IMG/VR virus record: IMGVR_UViG_3300017758_000060
Coordinates: 1-33,033 of that record
Strand: one strand, 5' to 3'
Source: a virus
DNA: 33,033 nt
The notes below the pieces were generated by a model that worked only from the letters and a program-made list of their open reading frames with translations, was not told the origin of the DNA and made no database searches. This document shows, one piece after another, positions 7,346 through 16,154 of the stretch (positions within the stretch are counted from its first letter, which is position 1; each line of letters begins with the position of its first letter). The translations under genes and the position numbers were made by a program.

Positions 7346-9069
7346 TGTGTGGAATATACGGCATAACAGATCACGATTCAAACTTTATTCAACAATACGT
7401 CACTACTTGTAAACACAGAGGACCAGACGGATCCAAAGTTTGGTGGAATCCTGAATACAAGATGACGTTAGGTCATAACTTGTTAAGTATCATGGCCAAT
7501 CCAAATTTATCAACACAGCCATGGAAAACACCCAAAGGAAACACTCTGGTGTACAACGGAGAAATATTTAATTACTACGAACTTAAAAAAAAATATAGAA
7601 GCGAATTTGCAGGAATAACAGGCTGTGATACTGAGCTACTTGCTTGGGGACTTGACGAGTTTGGCTTAGACTTCATAGATGAAATAGATTCTATGCACGG
7701 CTTTGCATACTACAAACATAAAGAAGAACAAATAGTGTTATCTAGAGACCATGCAGGCATAAAACCTTTGTACTATGCAGAAATAGATCAAGGTCTTGTG
7801 TTTGGTTCCGAACTGAAAGGTATGTTGGATAAAGTTCCTGGTGCAAGAAAGTTAGATAAACTTGCATCAAGTTTCCAAAGTAGAACAGGTTGTAATCCAT
7901 TACGTAATACTTTATTTTCTGGGATCAAACAACTACTGCCAGGTGAAACATTAGTATACAGTTTAAAAGATAAAAAATTTATAGACAGCAAGAGAATATA
8001 CATTGTACCTAACGGAAATAAAAAATTTAATGCAGAGGAATTCAGGCAACAAGTTAACAATACTGTAAAACGTTGTGCTATTGGTCAAAGAAAAATTGGA
8101 GTTTTCCTAAGTGGTGGATTAGACTCAAGTGTTGTTGCATATGAACTTGGCAAGTTGCAAAAAATTAATACATTCACAAATCGTATGTATCCTGAAGTAC
8201 AAAGTGATGAGGACTACAACAGTGATGCCAATGCGGCAAAAGTTTTAGCAGACAAAGAAGGATATACACACCACGAAATATTAATTACACCCAAAGAGTA
8301 CATGACAGCATGGGACCAATCCATTTATTATATGGAACAGGTAAATTTCAATCCTAGTATGGCCATGTATTGTTATACAAATAAATTTATGGCAGACCAA
8401 GGGATAGTAGTGACAATGGCCGGAGATATGGGAGACGAACTGCTGGGTGGATATCCAAAATATCAAAAAATGTTTTACGGCACTCTTCCCAAAACTTGGA
8501 GAGAGGTACTCACTTTATGGTTACAACGTTTGAAAAGACCTAAAAATTTTACAAAAGATATAATTGCAGACGAACTGCTATTGGACGAACTGGAAAATTG
8601 TTATTCGGATAAGTTATGGAACCCAGATGATCCTGTTGGTTCATACATGGCCTTAGATTGTGTTACACAATGTCCTGCAGAATTTTTCAGTAGAAACGAC
8701 ACGTATGGAATGGCATACAGCATGGAAGGGCGTTTTCCATTAGCAAGTAAAACATTCATGCAGTACTGTTTAGATATTCACACAAGGCATAAACTAAATC
8801 AATCAGAGACTAAGATTATGATAAGATCAGCATACAACGGAATATTACCAAATCAAATTATAAACAAAACAAAAACAGGGTGGACCGTGCCCGTAGGCTT
8901 GTGGCTTACAAATAAAATGGACAAAGATCTTGAAAACTTTTATACCAAAGAGTTAGGATACGAAAAATTGAAAGTCGTGACTTCTAGCCAAAAATCTGCT
9001 AAAATGCTTATACCAGACTTAATATTAAAACATTGGAAAAAAACATACAAGGTAATAGATGCATCATAG
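7345..9069 (+). CDS. asnB: Asparagine synthase-like glutamine amidotransferase
   Basis: A 574-aa two-domain enzyme. The N-terminal Ntn-glutaminase domain starts MCGIYGI, with catalytic Cys2. Glutamine-site segments follow: HRGPDG (24-29), YNGEIFNYYEL (70-80) and GCDTE (93-97). The C-terminal ATP-pyrophosphatase domain has the PP-loop LSGGLDSS (255-262). Classical AsnB converts Asp and Gln to Asn. Relatives in O-antigen loci instead amidate uronic acids on sugars, and the flanking transferases and sulfotransferase make that alternative attractive. It is complete, with all key residues present, and is coupled to both neighbours by start/stop overlaps. Family is certain; the substrate is open. 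Confidence 0.92.
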   Translation: MCGIYGITDHDSNFIQQYVTTCKHRGPDGSKVWWNPEYKMTLGHNLLSIMANPNLSTQPWKTPKGNTLVYNGEIFNYYELKKKYRSEFAGITGCDTELLAWGLDEFGLDFIDEIDSMHGFAYYKHKEEQIVLSRDHAGIKPLYYAEIDQGLVFGSELKGMLDKVPGARKLDKLASSFQSRTGCNPLRNTLFSGIKQLLPGETLVYSLKDKKFIDSKRIYIVPNGNKKFNAEEFRQQVNNTVKRCAIGQRKIGVFLSGGLDSSVVAYELGKLQKINTFTNRMYPEVQSDEDYNSDANAAKVLADKEGYTHHEILITPKEYMTAWDQSIYYMEQVNFNPSMAMYCYTNKFMADQGIVVTMAGDMGDELLGGYPKYQKMFYGTLPKTWREVLTLWLQRLKRPKNFTKDIIADELLLDELENCYSDKLWNPDDPVGSYMALDCVTQCPAEFFSRNDTYGMAYSMEGRFPLASKTFMQYCLDIHTRHKLNQSETKIMIRSAYNGILPNQIINKTKTGWTVPVGLWLTNKMDKDLENFYTKELGYEKLKVVTSSQKSAKMLIPDLILKHWKKTYKVIDAS

Positions 9070-9841
9070 AATAAACGTTTTGCGTAATCAATATAACAAC
9101 TGTCCTAACCTAATTTTAAGTTTTCCTCGTTGTGGTCGAACATGGATGAAACACTTGTTTGCACACTACATTTCTAGACAATGGAATGTTGAATTTAGTA
9201 AATGGGTCGACAGACCACGATCCGGAATGCCTGGTATACCGAGAATCTTATTTAGGCACGATTGGATGAGTGTCACAGGACATATACCATGGAAAGAATA
9301 TTTTGAAATGCAGGACAGCAGAAAATTTTATTTTGAAACTGAAATGAAGTTGCAGAATATTGTGTATCTTGTAAGAGATCCGCTTGATGTGTTGTTTAGT
9401 TACTGGCCATATTTGCAAAGCATACCATACAAAGATTTTACTTGTCCACAACACACAGACATAATTGATTTTGCAAGAAACAAACAATGGGGACTAGATA
9501 TTATTATAAACTTTATGAATTTACAACTAGATCATATGGCACTACACCAAGGCAGAAAGTTGTTTATTAAGTACGAAGACTTAAAAAAAGAAGATAGTGC
9601 TTGGGAAAAACTTCTTATGTTTGTGTTCAAAGATTGCGATAAAGATTCGTTAGAATATGCCAAAGAACAAACAACATGGGAAAAAATGAAAGAAAAAAAT
9701 AATAAAGAAGTGCCAGATGAATTAAAATTTTATAGACGTGGCGGATCAAATTATATTTCTGAATTACCAAAAGACCAACAGGATGTTTTATTGAACTGGC
9801 CAGGGTTACAGAATTTAAATAAAAGGATAAATGAAAATTAA
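9059..9841 (+). CDS. Sulfotransferase
   Basis: A 260-aa protein with the two PAPS-binding signatures of sulfotransferases. The 5'-phosphosulfate loop SFPRCGRTWMK is at residues 21-31, and the 3'-phosphate motif in VYLVRDPLDVLFSYW is at 102-116. A C-terminal RRGGSNYI segment resembles the R-K-G region that closes over PAPS. The reaction is sulfate transfer from PAPS to a hydroxyl or amine. In this neighbourhood a carbohydrate acceptor is the likeliest reading, but that is inference. It starts inside the end of the AsnB-like gene (11-base overlap) and overlaps the following transferase by 11 bases. Confidence 0.85.
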   Translation: MHHRINVLRNQYNNCPNLILSFPRCGRTWMKHLFAHYISRQWNVEFSKWVDRPRSGMPGIPRILFRHDWMSVTGHIPWKEYFEMQDSRKFYFETEMKLQNIVYLVRDPLDVLFSYWPYLQSIPYKDFTCPQHTDIIDFARNKQWGLDIIINFMNLQLDHMALHQGRKLFIKYEDLKKEDSAWEKLLMFVFKDCDKDSLEYAKEQTTWEKMKEKNNKEVPDELKFYRRGGSNYISELPKDQQDVLLNWPGLQNLNKRINEN

Positions 9842-10712
9842 AGTCATCACATCATATAAGCCTGGCTGTTGGGAACAGTACGGCAAAAAAGGTATTGAAT
9901 CAATGGCCGAGCAATTTCCAAAAGAAGTTGATATAGTAGTATATGCAGAAGAACCAAAACCTGAATGCAAATACGATAGGATTCAGTGGATAGATCTAAA
10001 CACCGCTGAGCCGGAATTGTTTAAATTTAAGAACAGACACAACAACGATCCTGTTGCAAACGGAGAATTAGATGAAATAGAAGGCGGAGTGAGGAGGCCC
10101 GAAGAATTGAAAACTAAAGGCGGTAAGGATGCCACAAAGGGATCTTACCTGTGGGCGGCAGTACGTTTTGCTAATAAAGTTTTTTGTGTTGTAAACGGTA
10201 TACGTAATTCTAAAGATTATGACTACGTGGTATGGATAGACGGAGATACATTTTCGTTCAGGCCAATACCAATAGACTTTTTTAAAAATTTATTACCAGT
10301 AGATACAATGTTAACATACCTAGGAAGAGAAAATCCAAAACTAAATGACGGTGGGAAGTATCCAGAATGTGGTTTTGTAGGATATAACTTGAAACATCCA
10401 GAAATACAAAATTTTATTGATGACTGGGAAAAACTTTACATAACCGACGAAGTATTCAAATTATTGGAATGGCATGACTCTTATGTATTCTGGCACTTAT
10501 CAAAACAATACAGACGTGAAAGAAATATCAAAGTAAACGATATAGGATATTGGAAAGGTGTGAAAGGACATCATGTTTTTGTTAATAGTGAACTAGGAGA
10601 GTACATGGACCACATGAAAGGAAAACGCAAAAAGACAGGATCGTCTGCACGTAGTGACCTACGTTCGGCACCTACTGTTGACTACTGGAAGAAAGTACCA
10701 CCGGCCTTATAA
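9831..10712 (+). CDS. GT-A-like glycosyltransferase
   Basis: A 293-aa protein. KIKVITSYKPG opens it like a nucleotide-sugar-binding strand. YVVWIDGDTFSFRPIP (about 136-151) is a clear DxD-type metal site, and ECGFVGYNLKHP (about 181-192) fits the next core strand of GT-A folds. The C-terminal 50 residues are basic (KGKRKKTGSSARS) and may contact an anionic acceptor. It belongs to the same operon-like run as the sulfotransferase (11-base overlap) and a GT-B-like gene (TAATG overlap). Donor and acceptor are unknown. Confidence 0.7.
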   Translation: MKIKVITSYKPGCWEQYGKKGIESMAEQFPKEVDIVVYAEEPKPECKYDRIQWIDLNTAEPELFKFKNRHNNDPVANGELDEIEGGVRRPEELKTKGGKDATKGSYLWAAVRFANKVFCVVNGIRNSKDYDYVVWIDGDTFSFRPIPIDFFKNLLPVDTMLTYLGRENPKLNDGGKYPECGFVGYNLKHPEIQNFIDDWEKLYITDEVFKLLEWHDSYVFWHLSKQYRRERNIKVNDIGYWKGVKGHHVFVNSELGEYMDHMKGKRKKTGSSARSDLRSAPTVDYWKKVPPAL

Positions 10713-11584
10713 TGAGAATAGAAGTTTGGACAGATTACGGACCACAGAACTCTAAAGATATCTTTAAAAAATTTATCACATCCTTAAGAAATGCAGGAGA
10801 AGATGTTAGAATAAACGAAGAGTGCAACGCAGATGTGGCGGTTATATGGTCAGTGCTATGGCGTGGACGAATGGAAGGATATAAAAGAATTTGGGACAAA
10901 TACAGAAAAGCAGGAAAGCCTGTAATTGTTTTAGAGGTCGGCGGTTTAAGAAGAAATGAAAGTTTCAAGATAGGTATCAATGGTATAAACAGAGATGCAG
11001 ATTTTGCCAATCAAATATTTGACGATAAACGTTGGCCATTATTCAAACATAAACTAAGGCCATGGAATCCCACTGGAGATATCATAGTAATATGTGGCCA
11101 ACATGATTCTTCTGATCAATGGAAAGGCCTTCCTCGAATGGGACAATGGATACAACAACAAATAAAAGAAATTAGACAATATACAACAAGGCCTATACTT
11201 GTACGACCGCATCCACGTAATAATATAGACTTTAAAGAATCAAAATTTGAAAATGTCAAAGTTAGACATCCTAAAAGAGATTTCAGAACATATGACGATA
11301 CTGATTTCAAAGCAACATTAGAAAGAACATGGGCAGTAGTAAATCATTCTAGTAATCCTGCCATGGAGGCAGTGATAAAAGGTGTTCCTGTGTTTGTATC
11401 AGAGTCTAGTCTCTGCCACGATGTAGGCAATATAAACCTTGCAGAGATAAACACACCTGCTATGCCAAACAGAGTATCGTGGGCAAATAAACTTGCATAC
11501 ACAGAATGGTTTCCAGATGAGATAGAACAAGGACTACCATGGGTTAGAATTAAAGCAAGACTTGAAGAAAAATATTTAAAATGA
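10712..11584 (+). CDS. GT-B-like glycosyltransferase, family copy 4 of 4
   Basis: A 290-aa protein. The shared blocks appear as IIVICGQHDSSDQW, IRQYTTRPILVRPHPR, WAVVNHSSNPAMEAVIKG, VPVFVSES, LAEINTPAMPNR and KLAYTEWFPDEIEQG. It is closest in these blocks to copy 3 (RPHP, PNR/PDR). The N-terminal domain (DVAVIWSVLWRGRM; VIVLEVGGL) carries Rossmann-like strands. Function as a sugar or sugar-phosphate transferase is inferred from the GT-B-like pattern. It is tied to the next gene by a four-base ATGA overlap at 11581-11584. Confidence 0.65.
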   Translation: MRIEVWTDYGPQNSKDIFKKFITSLRNAGEDVRINEECNADVAVIWSVLWRGRMEGYKRIWDKYRKAGKPVIVLEVGGLRRNESFKIGINGINRDADFANQIFDDKRWPLFKHKLRPWNPTGDIIVICGQHDSSDQWKGLPRMGQWIQQQIKEIRQYTTRPILVRPHPRNNIDFKESKFENVKVRHPKRDFRTYDDTDFKATLERTWAVVNHSSNPAMEAVIKGVPVFVSESSLCHDVGNINLAEINTPAMPNRVSWANKLAYTEWFPDEIEQGLPWVRIKARLEEKYLK

Positions 11585-12330
11585 AAACTGTAAAAATTGG
11601 CGGTAAGCCGGAAATACATCCTATTGAATGGACACCATATGCAGGTGAAACTATTGTATTGAATACAATAATACGTAAGGGAGAACGTATACAAGAAACA
11701 GGATTTTTCGAAGATAGGGTAAAAGCAGTACCTAGAGGAAATGCGTACTGTATAGGTAACGGGCCTTCACGTAAAGGATTTGATCTAAACAAACTAAAAG
11801 CAACAGGACAGACATATGGTTGTAATGCATTGTACAGAGACTTCATGCCTGACTTTATTTTTTCAGTGGACACTAAGATCACTGTTAAAATGTGTGAAGA
11901 GGAAGTAGGACTTAAGACCATACACTATGCACCGTCACTCGAAGTTAATAGAAAACAAAGCAAAGGCATGTTACATCTCATTCCTTACAATCCACACTGG
12001 ATATCAGGTAATGCCGCATTCTGGACAGCAGGTGTGCATGGACACAGAAATATCTATCTGTTAGGTTTTGATTTTAAGGAATACGGCAAAGGGCAATTGA
12101 ATAACATATATCAAGATTCAGAATTTTACGGTCCACGTAATGATGACAAAACCTTTGAAGGTTGGCTCAAACAATTCAGAGACATGTTAAAAATGCGACC
12201 GTATATCAATTACACTGTGGTACATGACAATCCCCCAGAATATCTAAATCATTTACAAACAGGTACTGACTTAGGCAACAGTAAGATTATAAGTTATGCT
12301 GAATTTGAAAAGGTACTAACACCTAGTTAG
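11581..12330 (+). CDS. Sialyltransferase GT42/GNGPS-motif-like protein
   Basis: A 249-aa protein with YCIGNGPSRKGFDLNKL (about 57-73), TYGCNALYRDFMPD, and ISGNAAFWTAGVHGHRNIYLLGFDF (about 141-165). The order GNGPS, then CN..Y, then SG...A...G...IYL.G.DF is the pattern I know from CstI/CstII-type sialyltransferases (GT42) and related DUF115-like proteins. The catalytic detail and donor cannot be confirmed, so this is a fold-level call. It closes the plus-strand sugar run. Its last 15 bases overlap the end of the SprT-like gene on the other strand. Confidence 0.55.
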   Translation: MKTVKIGGKPEIHPIEWTPYAGETIVLNTIIRKGERIQETGFFEDRVKAVPRGNAYCIGNGPSRKGFDLNKLKATGQTYGCNALYRDFMPDFIFSVDTKITVKMCEEEVGLKTIHYAPSLEVNRKQSKGMLHLIPYNPHWISGNAAFWTAGVHGHRNIYLLGFDFKEYGKGQLNNIYQDSEFYGPRNDDKTFEGWLKQFRDMLKMRPYINYTVVHDNPPEYLNHLQTGTDLGNSKIISYAEFEKVLTPS

Positions 12331-12792
12331 GCCTAGGCCTGCGTTCTTAAATTTATTTTTCCAAGCAAAAAAGTTTGCATTGTGATTTGAATAAGGATCT
12401 TTAAGCCATGTCATTTGGTAAAGATGTACCATTTCGTGTGCCAGCGTTTCAATGAAGTCTTTCCATTTAGGAAACTTGCAATGTAGCTCAATATAATAAT
12501 CAACTTCGATATGGTAAGGTATAACTCTTTGATCAAACTTACCTTTTGGTGTTTTTCTATTGTCCCAATTGGCTACACATCTCCCCCAATCCTGATGTAA
12601 TTTCTTGACATACAAAGGAACTATTGGTAATCTGCTGTTGAACAGTCCTCTATTAATCACTTTGAACCAGTGATACATCTGCTGTTCTGTGGGTTTGAAT
12701 CCTGCTATATTTTTGTGTCTAGTCAGAGTATTTTCCAACTTTACTTTAAATTGTTTTCTGACATTTACTTTCTTGCTTTTTGTTTTTTTCAT
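12316..12792 (-). CDS. SprT-like zinc metalloprotease
   Basis: A 158-aa protein with the zinc-protease motif HEMVH at residues 119-123. A third likely ligand is His137 in SNHNANFFAWKNKF, a typical SprT/Spartan arrangement (HExxH, then H about 14 residues on). A basic N-terminus (KKTKSKKVNVRKQFK) could bind nucleic acid. SprT-like proteins cut proteins crosslinked to DNA, and phage copies are common, but their targets are not established. It is transcribed away from the replication gene at 12847 across a 54-base spacer and overlaps the gene ending at 12330 tail to tail. Confidence 0.8.
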   Translation of the reverse strand: MKKTKSKKVNVRKQFKVKLENTLTRHKNIAGFKPTEQQMYHWFKVINRGLFNSRLPIVPLYVKKLHQDWGRCVANWDNRKTPKGKFDQRVIPYHIEVDYYIELHCKFPKWKDFIETLAHEMVHLYQMTWLKDPYSNHNANFFAWKNKFKNAGLGLTRC

Positions 12793-12794
12793 GG

Positions 12795-12822
12795 TTGACT
12801 ATATTACCAATTATGCTATAAT
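12795..12822 (+). promoter_or_regulatory. Strong sigma70-type promoter for the replication genes
   Basis: TTGACT (12795-12800), 16 bases, TATAAT (12817-12822). The -35 box matches at 5 of 6 positions and the -10 box at 6 of 6. It reads toward ATG 12847 with a leader of about 18 bases that has no Shine-Dalgarno. It is probably used by host RNA polymerase early in infection. Confidence 0.65.
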
Positions 12823-12846
12823 ATACTAATAATTATCTAAAATACC

Positions 12847-14205
12847 ATGAGTGAAATGCACACAGATTTGCCAAAAACAATTAACGAAGCACTGAAAATA
12901 CTAGCATATAATGATTATTTTTGGGCTAATCCTTCAATGATAGGAAATACAGCCGTAATCAAGCCACACCCAAAAGACCACGAAACAGTGAGATCGTTGG
13001 CTGAATCACAATATGCATGGACTGAGAAGCAGGCCAGATTAGCGTTAGTGATACTCAAAAGATACCTTACAAAATTCCAGGCACATGGTATGGATATCAA
13101 ACCGTTACTAGACAAACCCAAATACGAAGATGAATTCCGGGTAATAAGTTTTGATAAAGTAATTGAAAAATACACAGACGACGATAACGTAGAAAAAATA
13201 GAACTTAAATTTCCATACAATAAAAAAGTCATTCAATTGATCAGATGTCTCAAAGACAAACGTGACTTGCCTGCCGGATACAGCCAGTATGACGGTGACA
13301 GAAAGAAATGGACGTTCTTACACAATGACGTCACAGCCTACTACCTAACACTTATTGCTGTGCGTTATGATTTTAAATTTGTTGACGACAGTCTATTAAA
13401 CGAGTATGATTTAATAAAACAAGGAATTATCGGACATAGAAAACCAACTGCAAAATTAATAGGAGACACAATAGTATTGCAAGACGCACCAGACTCATTA
13501 CAAGAATATTGGAATGAAAATTTTAAAGATAAACCAGCACTGACGCAAGTCGACTCTTTGAAAAACTTTATGATAAAATCTAAAGGGATCAACGTACATG
13601 CAAACACAACATTAGCATATAAGATTGCACATAACGATTACCATAAATTATGGATAGACTCTAAAAGTTTTTCTAAAAAGGATGTTGTAAAAGGTTTAGT
13701 CGAATTAGATTGTTTTCCATTGATGATGCCTGTAAGTGGTGACATACATATGGAAGAGGATGTAAAAAATTTCTGGGAATGGTTAAATGTATTCAAATCA
13801 AATGGTATAGATATTCTAAACGATTGTTCATGGGGATTCGATATCAAAGAGCCAATTTACAAAAAAGACTTAGATAAATTTACAAACGAAAGACATTGGC
13901 TAGTAGACAACCAAAAACCACACGAGTTTTTTGAAAATCTATATGAACTACATCAAATGAGTAAACAGTTTAAATTAATCAGCGACAATACAAAAATTAT
14001 TTTTGTTCGTAACAGAATACCTAGAGCACTGATAAAAAGCAAGGTAAAACCAAAAGCCGGTTTGATTGCACTTGGCGGTGGCCATTATGCAACAGGTACA
14101 GACAATCTTAAAAGACTTCTTGAAAATCTTCCAAAAAAGTTGTATTATAGTGATTATCAGCCAAGTAGTTGGGATTGGCATGATCATGTTATAGTAAAAC
14201 TTTAA
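12847..14205 (+). CDS. Large phage protein of unknown function upstream of UvsW
   Basis: A 452-aa soluble protein that I do not recognise confidently. Residues about 115-185 (ELKFPYNKKVIQLIR, then AGYSQYDGDRKKWTF, then DVTAYYLTLIAVRYDFKF) recall the HARP-like module of some SF2 helicases: a hydrophobic strand pair, an R..W.F core and a long helix. No Walker motif is present in this protein. The end (GLIALGGGHYATGTDNLKRLLENL, then KLYYSDYQPSSWDWHDHVIV) has Rossmann-like strands. It is the first gene after the promoter at 12795-12822, and UvsW starts one base after its stop, so an accessory role in replication or recombination is likely by position only. Confidence 0.8.
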   Translation: MSEMHTDLPKTINEALKILAYNDYFWANPSMIGNTAVIKPHPKDHETVRSLAESQYAWTEKQARLALVILKRYLTKFQAHGMDIKPLLDKPKYEDEFRVISFDKVIEKYTDDDNVEKIELKFPYNKKVIQLIRCLKDKRDLPAGYSQYDGDRKKWTFLHNDVTAYYLTLIAVRYDFKFVDDSLLNEYDLIKQGIIGHRKPTAKLIGDTIVLQDAPDSLQEYWNENFKDKPALTQVDSLKNFMIKSKGINVHANTTLAYKIAHNDYHKLWIDSKSFSKKDVVKGLVELDCFPLMMPVSGDIHMEEDVKNFWEWLNVFKSNGIDILNDCSWGFDIKEPIYKKDLDKFTNERHWLVDNQKPHEFFENLYELHQMSKQFKLISDNTKIIFVRNRIPRALIKSKVKPKAGLIALGGGHYATGTDNLKRLLENLPKKLYYSDYQPSSWDWHDHVIVKL

Positions 14206-14206
14206 A

Positions 14207-15673
14207 ATGAGTAGTTGTAAATTAATAATAAAAGACGAAGTAAATGTGAAATTTGAGAATCTATCTCTCGAATGGCGTAAGAGATTATCTAATAAATTTA
14301 AATTCGAAATACCATATGCTAGACATCTACCCGCTGTAAAACTAGGGAGATGGGATGGCAAAGTAAGTTTTTTTGGTCTGGGTGGCACAACATATCTAAA
14401 TCTAGTTGATCAAATAATTCCAATATTAGATGAGGGAGGCGTCTATATAGATGTCGAAGACCAAAGAGATAAACACGATTTCGAATTTAAAAAAGTAGAT
14501 AAAAACTATCTATCACACATAACATGGCCGGACACTCATCCTTGTGCAGGGCAACCTATAGAATTACGAGACTATCAAGTAGAGACTATCAATAAGTTCA
14601 TAGAGAATCCGCAAAGCATACAAGAGATAGCCACCGGAGCAGGTAAGACCATAATTACTGCGGCACTATGCCAATTGGTTGAACCATATGGACGGACAAT
14701 CACTATTGTTCCAAACAAAAGTCTTGTTACACAAACAGAAGAGGACTTTCTAGCATGTAACTTAGACACAGGTGTTTACTATGGTGACCGTAAAGAAGTC
14801 GGAAGGTTCAACACAATAGCAACATGGCAGAGTCTAAATGTTCTCGAGAAGAAGGCAAAAAATGAACACAGCACTGAGTTTAAAGAATTCTGCGATGGCA
14901 TACAGACTGTGATCATTGACGAAGTACACATGGCAAAGGCAGATGTGTTGAAGAGATTATTAACAGGACCATTTGCACATTGTGGTATACGTTGGGGGCT
15001 GACAGGTACAGTTCCAAAAGCAGATTATGAGTTTATGGGATTGAAATGTAGCATAGGTGAAGTTGCAAATAGAATACGAGCAAGTGAACTACAAGACAAA
15101 GGTGTACTTGCAAACTGTCATGTAAATGTTTTACAGACACAGGACCATCCACAGTTTAAAACATACGCAGAAGAATTAAAATGGCTAACAACAAACCCAA
15201 CAAGAATGACATGGGTAGCAAATACAATCAAGGATATAGCGACTTCAGGTAACACGCTTATATTAGTAGATAGAATCTCGGCAGGTGAGATGCTTGAAAA
15301 GAAAATAAAGGATTCTGTATTTGTTTCAGGATCAACTAAAAACATGGATAGAAAGGAGCAATACGATGAAATATCTACTGCAACAAATAAAGTTATTATT
15401 GCCACATATGGAGTTGCCGCTGTTGGCATTAATATTCCTAGGATTTTTAATCTTGTTCTCATAGAACCAGGCAAGTCCTTTGTGAGGGTAATACAATCAA
15501 TCGGGCGTGGTATAAGAAAAGCAGAAGACAAGGATAGTGTACAGATATGGGATATTACCAGCAGTTGCAAATTTGCGAAAAGACACCTGGGTGCAAGAAA
15601 AAAGTTTTACAAAGAGGCCAATTACCCGTATAATATAGAAAAGATAAATTATGAAAATCCTTACACTGGATAA
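14207..15673 (+). CDS. uvsW: UvsW-type superfamily 2 helicase
   Basis: At 488 aa it is close to T4 UvsW. Helicase motifs in order: RDYQ (121-124, Q-motif region), Walker A ATGAGKT (142-148), DEVH (238-241), GLTGT (264-268) and QSIGRGIRK (430-438). The N-terminal 110 residues form the substrate-binding domain seen in UvsW (RLSNKFKFEIPYARHLPAVKLGRWDGKVSFF). UvsW unwinds branched DNA and R-loops and helps switch from origin-dependent to recombination-dependent replication. It is coupled to the unknown gene upstream and overlaps the next gene by 23 bases. All motifs are intact. Confidence 0.93.
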   Translation: MSSCKLIIKDEVNVKFENLSLEWRKRLSNKFKFEIPYARHLPAVKLGRWDGKVSFFGLGGTTYLNLVDQIIPILDEGGVYIDVEDQRDKHDFEFKKVDKNYLSHITWPDTHPCAGQPIELRDYQVETINKFIENPQSIQEIATGAGKTIITAALCQLVEPYGRTITIVPNKSLVTQTEEDFLACNLDTGVYYGDRKEVGRFNTIATWQSLNVLEKKAKNEHSTEFKEFCDGIQTVIIDEVHMAKADVLKRLLTGPFAHCGIRWGLTGTVPKADYEFMGLKCSIGEVANRIRASELQDKGVLANCHVNVLQTQDHPQFKTYAEELKWLTTNPTRMTWVANTIKDIATSGNTLILVDRISAGEMLEKKIKDSVFVSGSTKNMDRKEQYDEISTATNKVIIATYGVAAVGINIPRIFNLVLIEPGKSFVRVIQSIGRGIRKAEDKDSVQIWDITSSCKFAKRHLGARKKFYKEANYPYNIEKINYENPYTG

Positions 15674-16154
15674 CAGAACATACGCATTAGAAAAAATACC
15701 CGAGTGGGTGGATGAAAATTTAAGATTTGCCGTGCTAGACAATTCAGATCCTGCAAATCCAGATTTCTTCTACATACCTTTAATATTCTTAGAAAGTTTT
15801 AACGCACCGGCGGCGGTGTTAGAAATCGGTCCACATAAAATAAAAATGCCGTTGGACTGGAAGATGCTAATAGGAGAAGCGGGGCAACCGGAAATGCATG
15901 TCCTACCAATAACCAGTTTAAATGACAGAGGCTTTGATGCTTTCACTTTCAACCCTTTGTCAAGTCCCAAGCCTGACTTTTATCCAATAGATGTTGTAGA
16001 CATTTATACAGAAGTCAAGTGGTACTTTCCGAAAATAAAATCAGGACAGATGTTGGCTGTACCTTTATCAAATGGTCCAAAACCAATATGTGCTTATTTT
16101 GTAAAAGATATTTCAAGGCAATGCGAACAGGTAGATTATGGCTCGGTCTGGTAG
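15651..16154 (+). CDS. Conserved-type T4-like phage protein, unknown function
   Basis: A 167-aa soluble protein with no membrane segment. The central part (KMPLDWKMLIGEAGQPEMHVLPITSLNDRGFDAFTFNPLSS, about 65-104) and the part after it (EVKWYFPKIKSGQMLAVPL) have the dense, low-insertion look of a strongly conserved phage protein. I recall similar proteins near uvsW in marine T4-like phages without an assigned role. The start ATG lies within the end of uvsW, and its end overlaps the next small gene by 17 bases. No catalytic motif is visible. Confidence 0.75.
   Translation: MKILTLDNRTYALEKIPEWVDENLRFAVLDNSDPANPDFFYIPLIFLESFNAPAAVLEIGPHKIKMPLDWKMLIGEAGQPEMHVLPITSLNDRGFDAFTFNPLSSPKPDFYPIDVVDIYTEVKWYFPKIKSGQMLAVPLSNGPKPICAYFVKDISRQCEQVDYGSVW

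Noticed and set aside
11344-11921. Two minus-strand frames over the junction of 10712-11584 and 11581-12330
   Set aside because: They overlap each other and two well-supported plus-strand genes, and their compositions are unlike real proteins here.
15118-15570. 150-codon minus-strand open frame
   Set aside because: Fully antisense to the C-terminal half of uvsW; no promoter, ribosome-binding site or motif.
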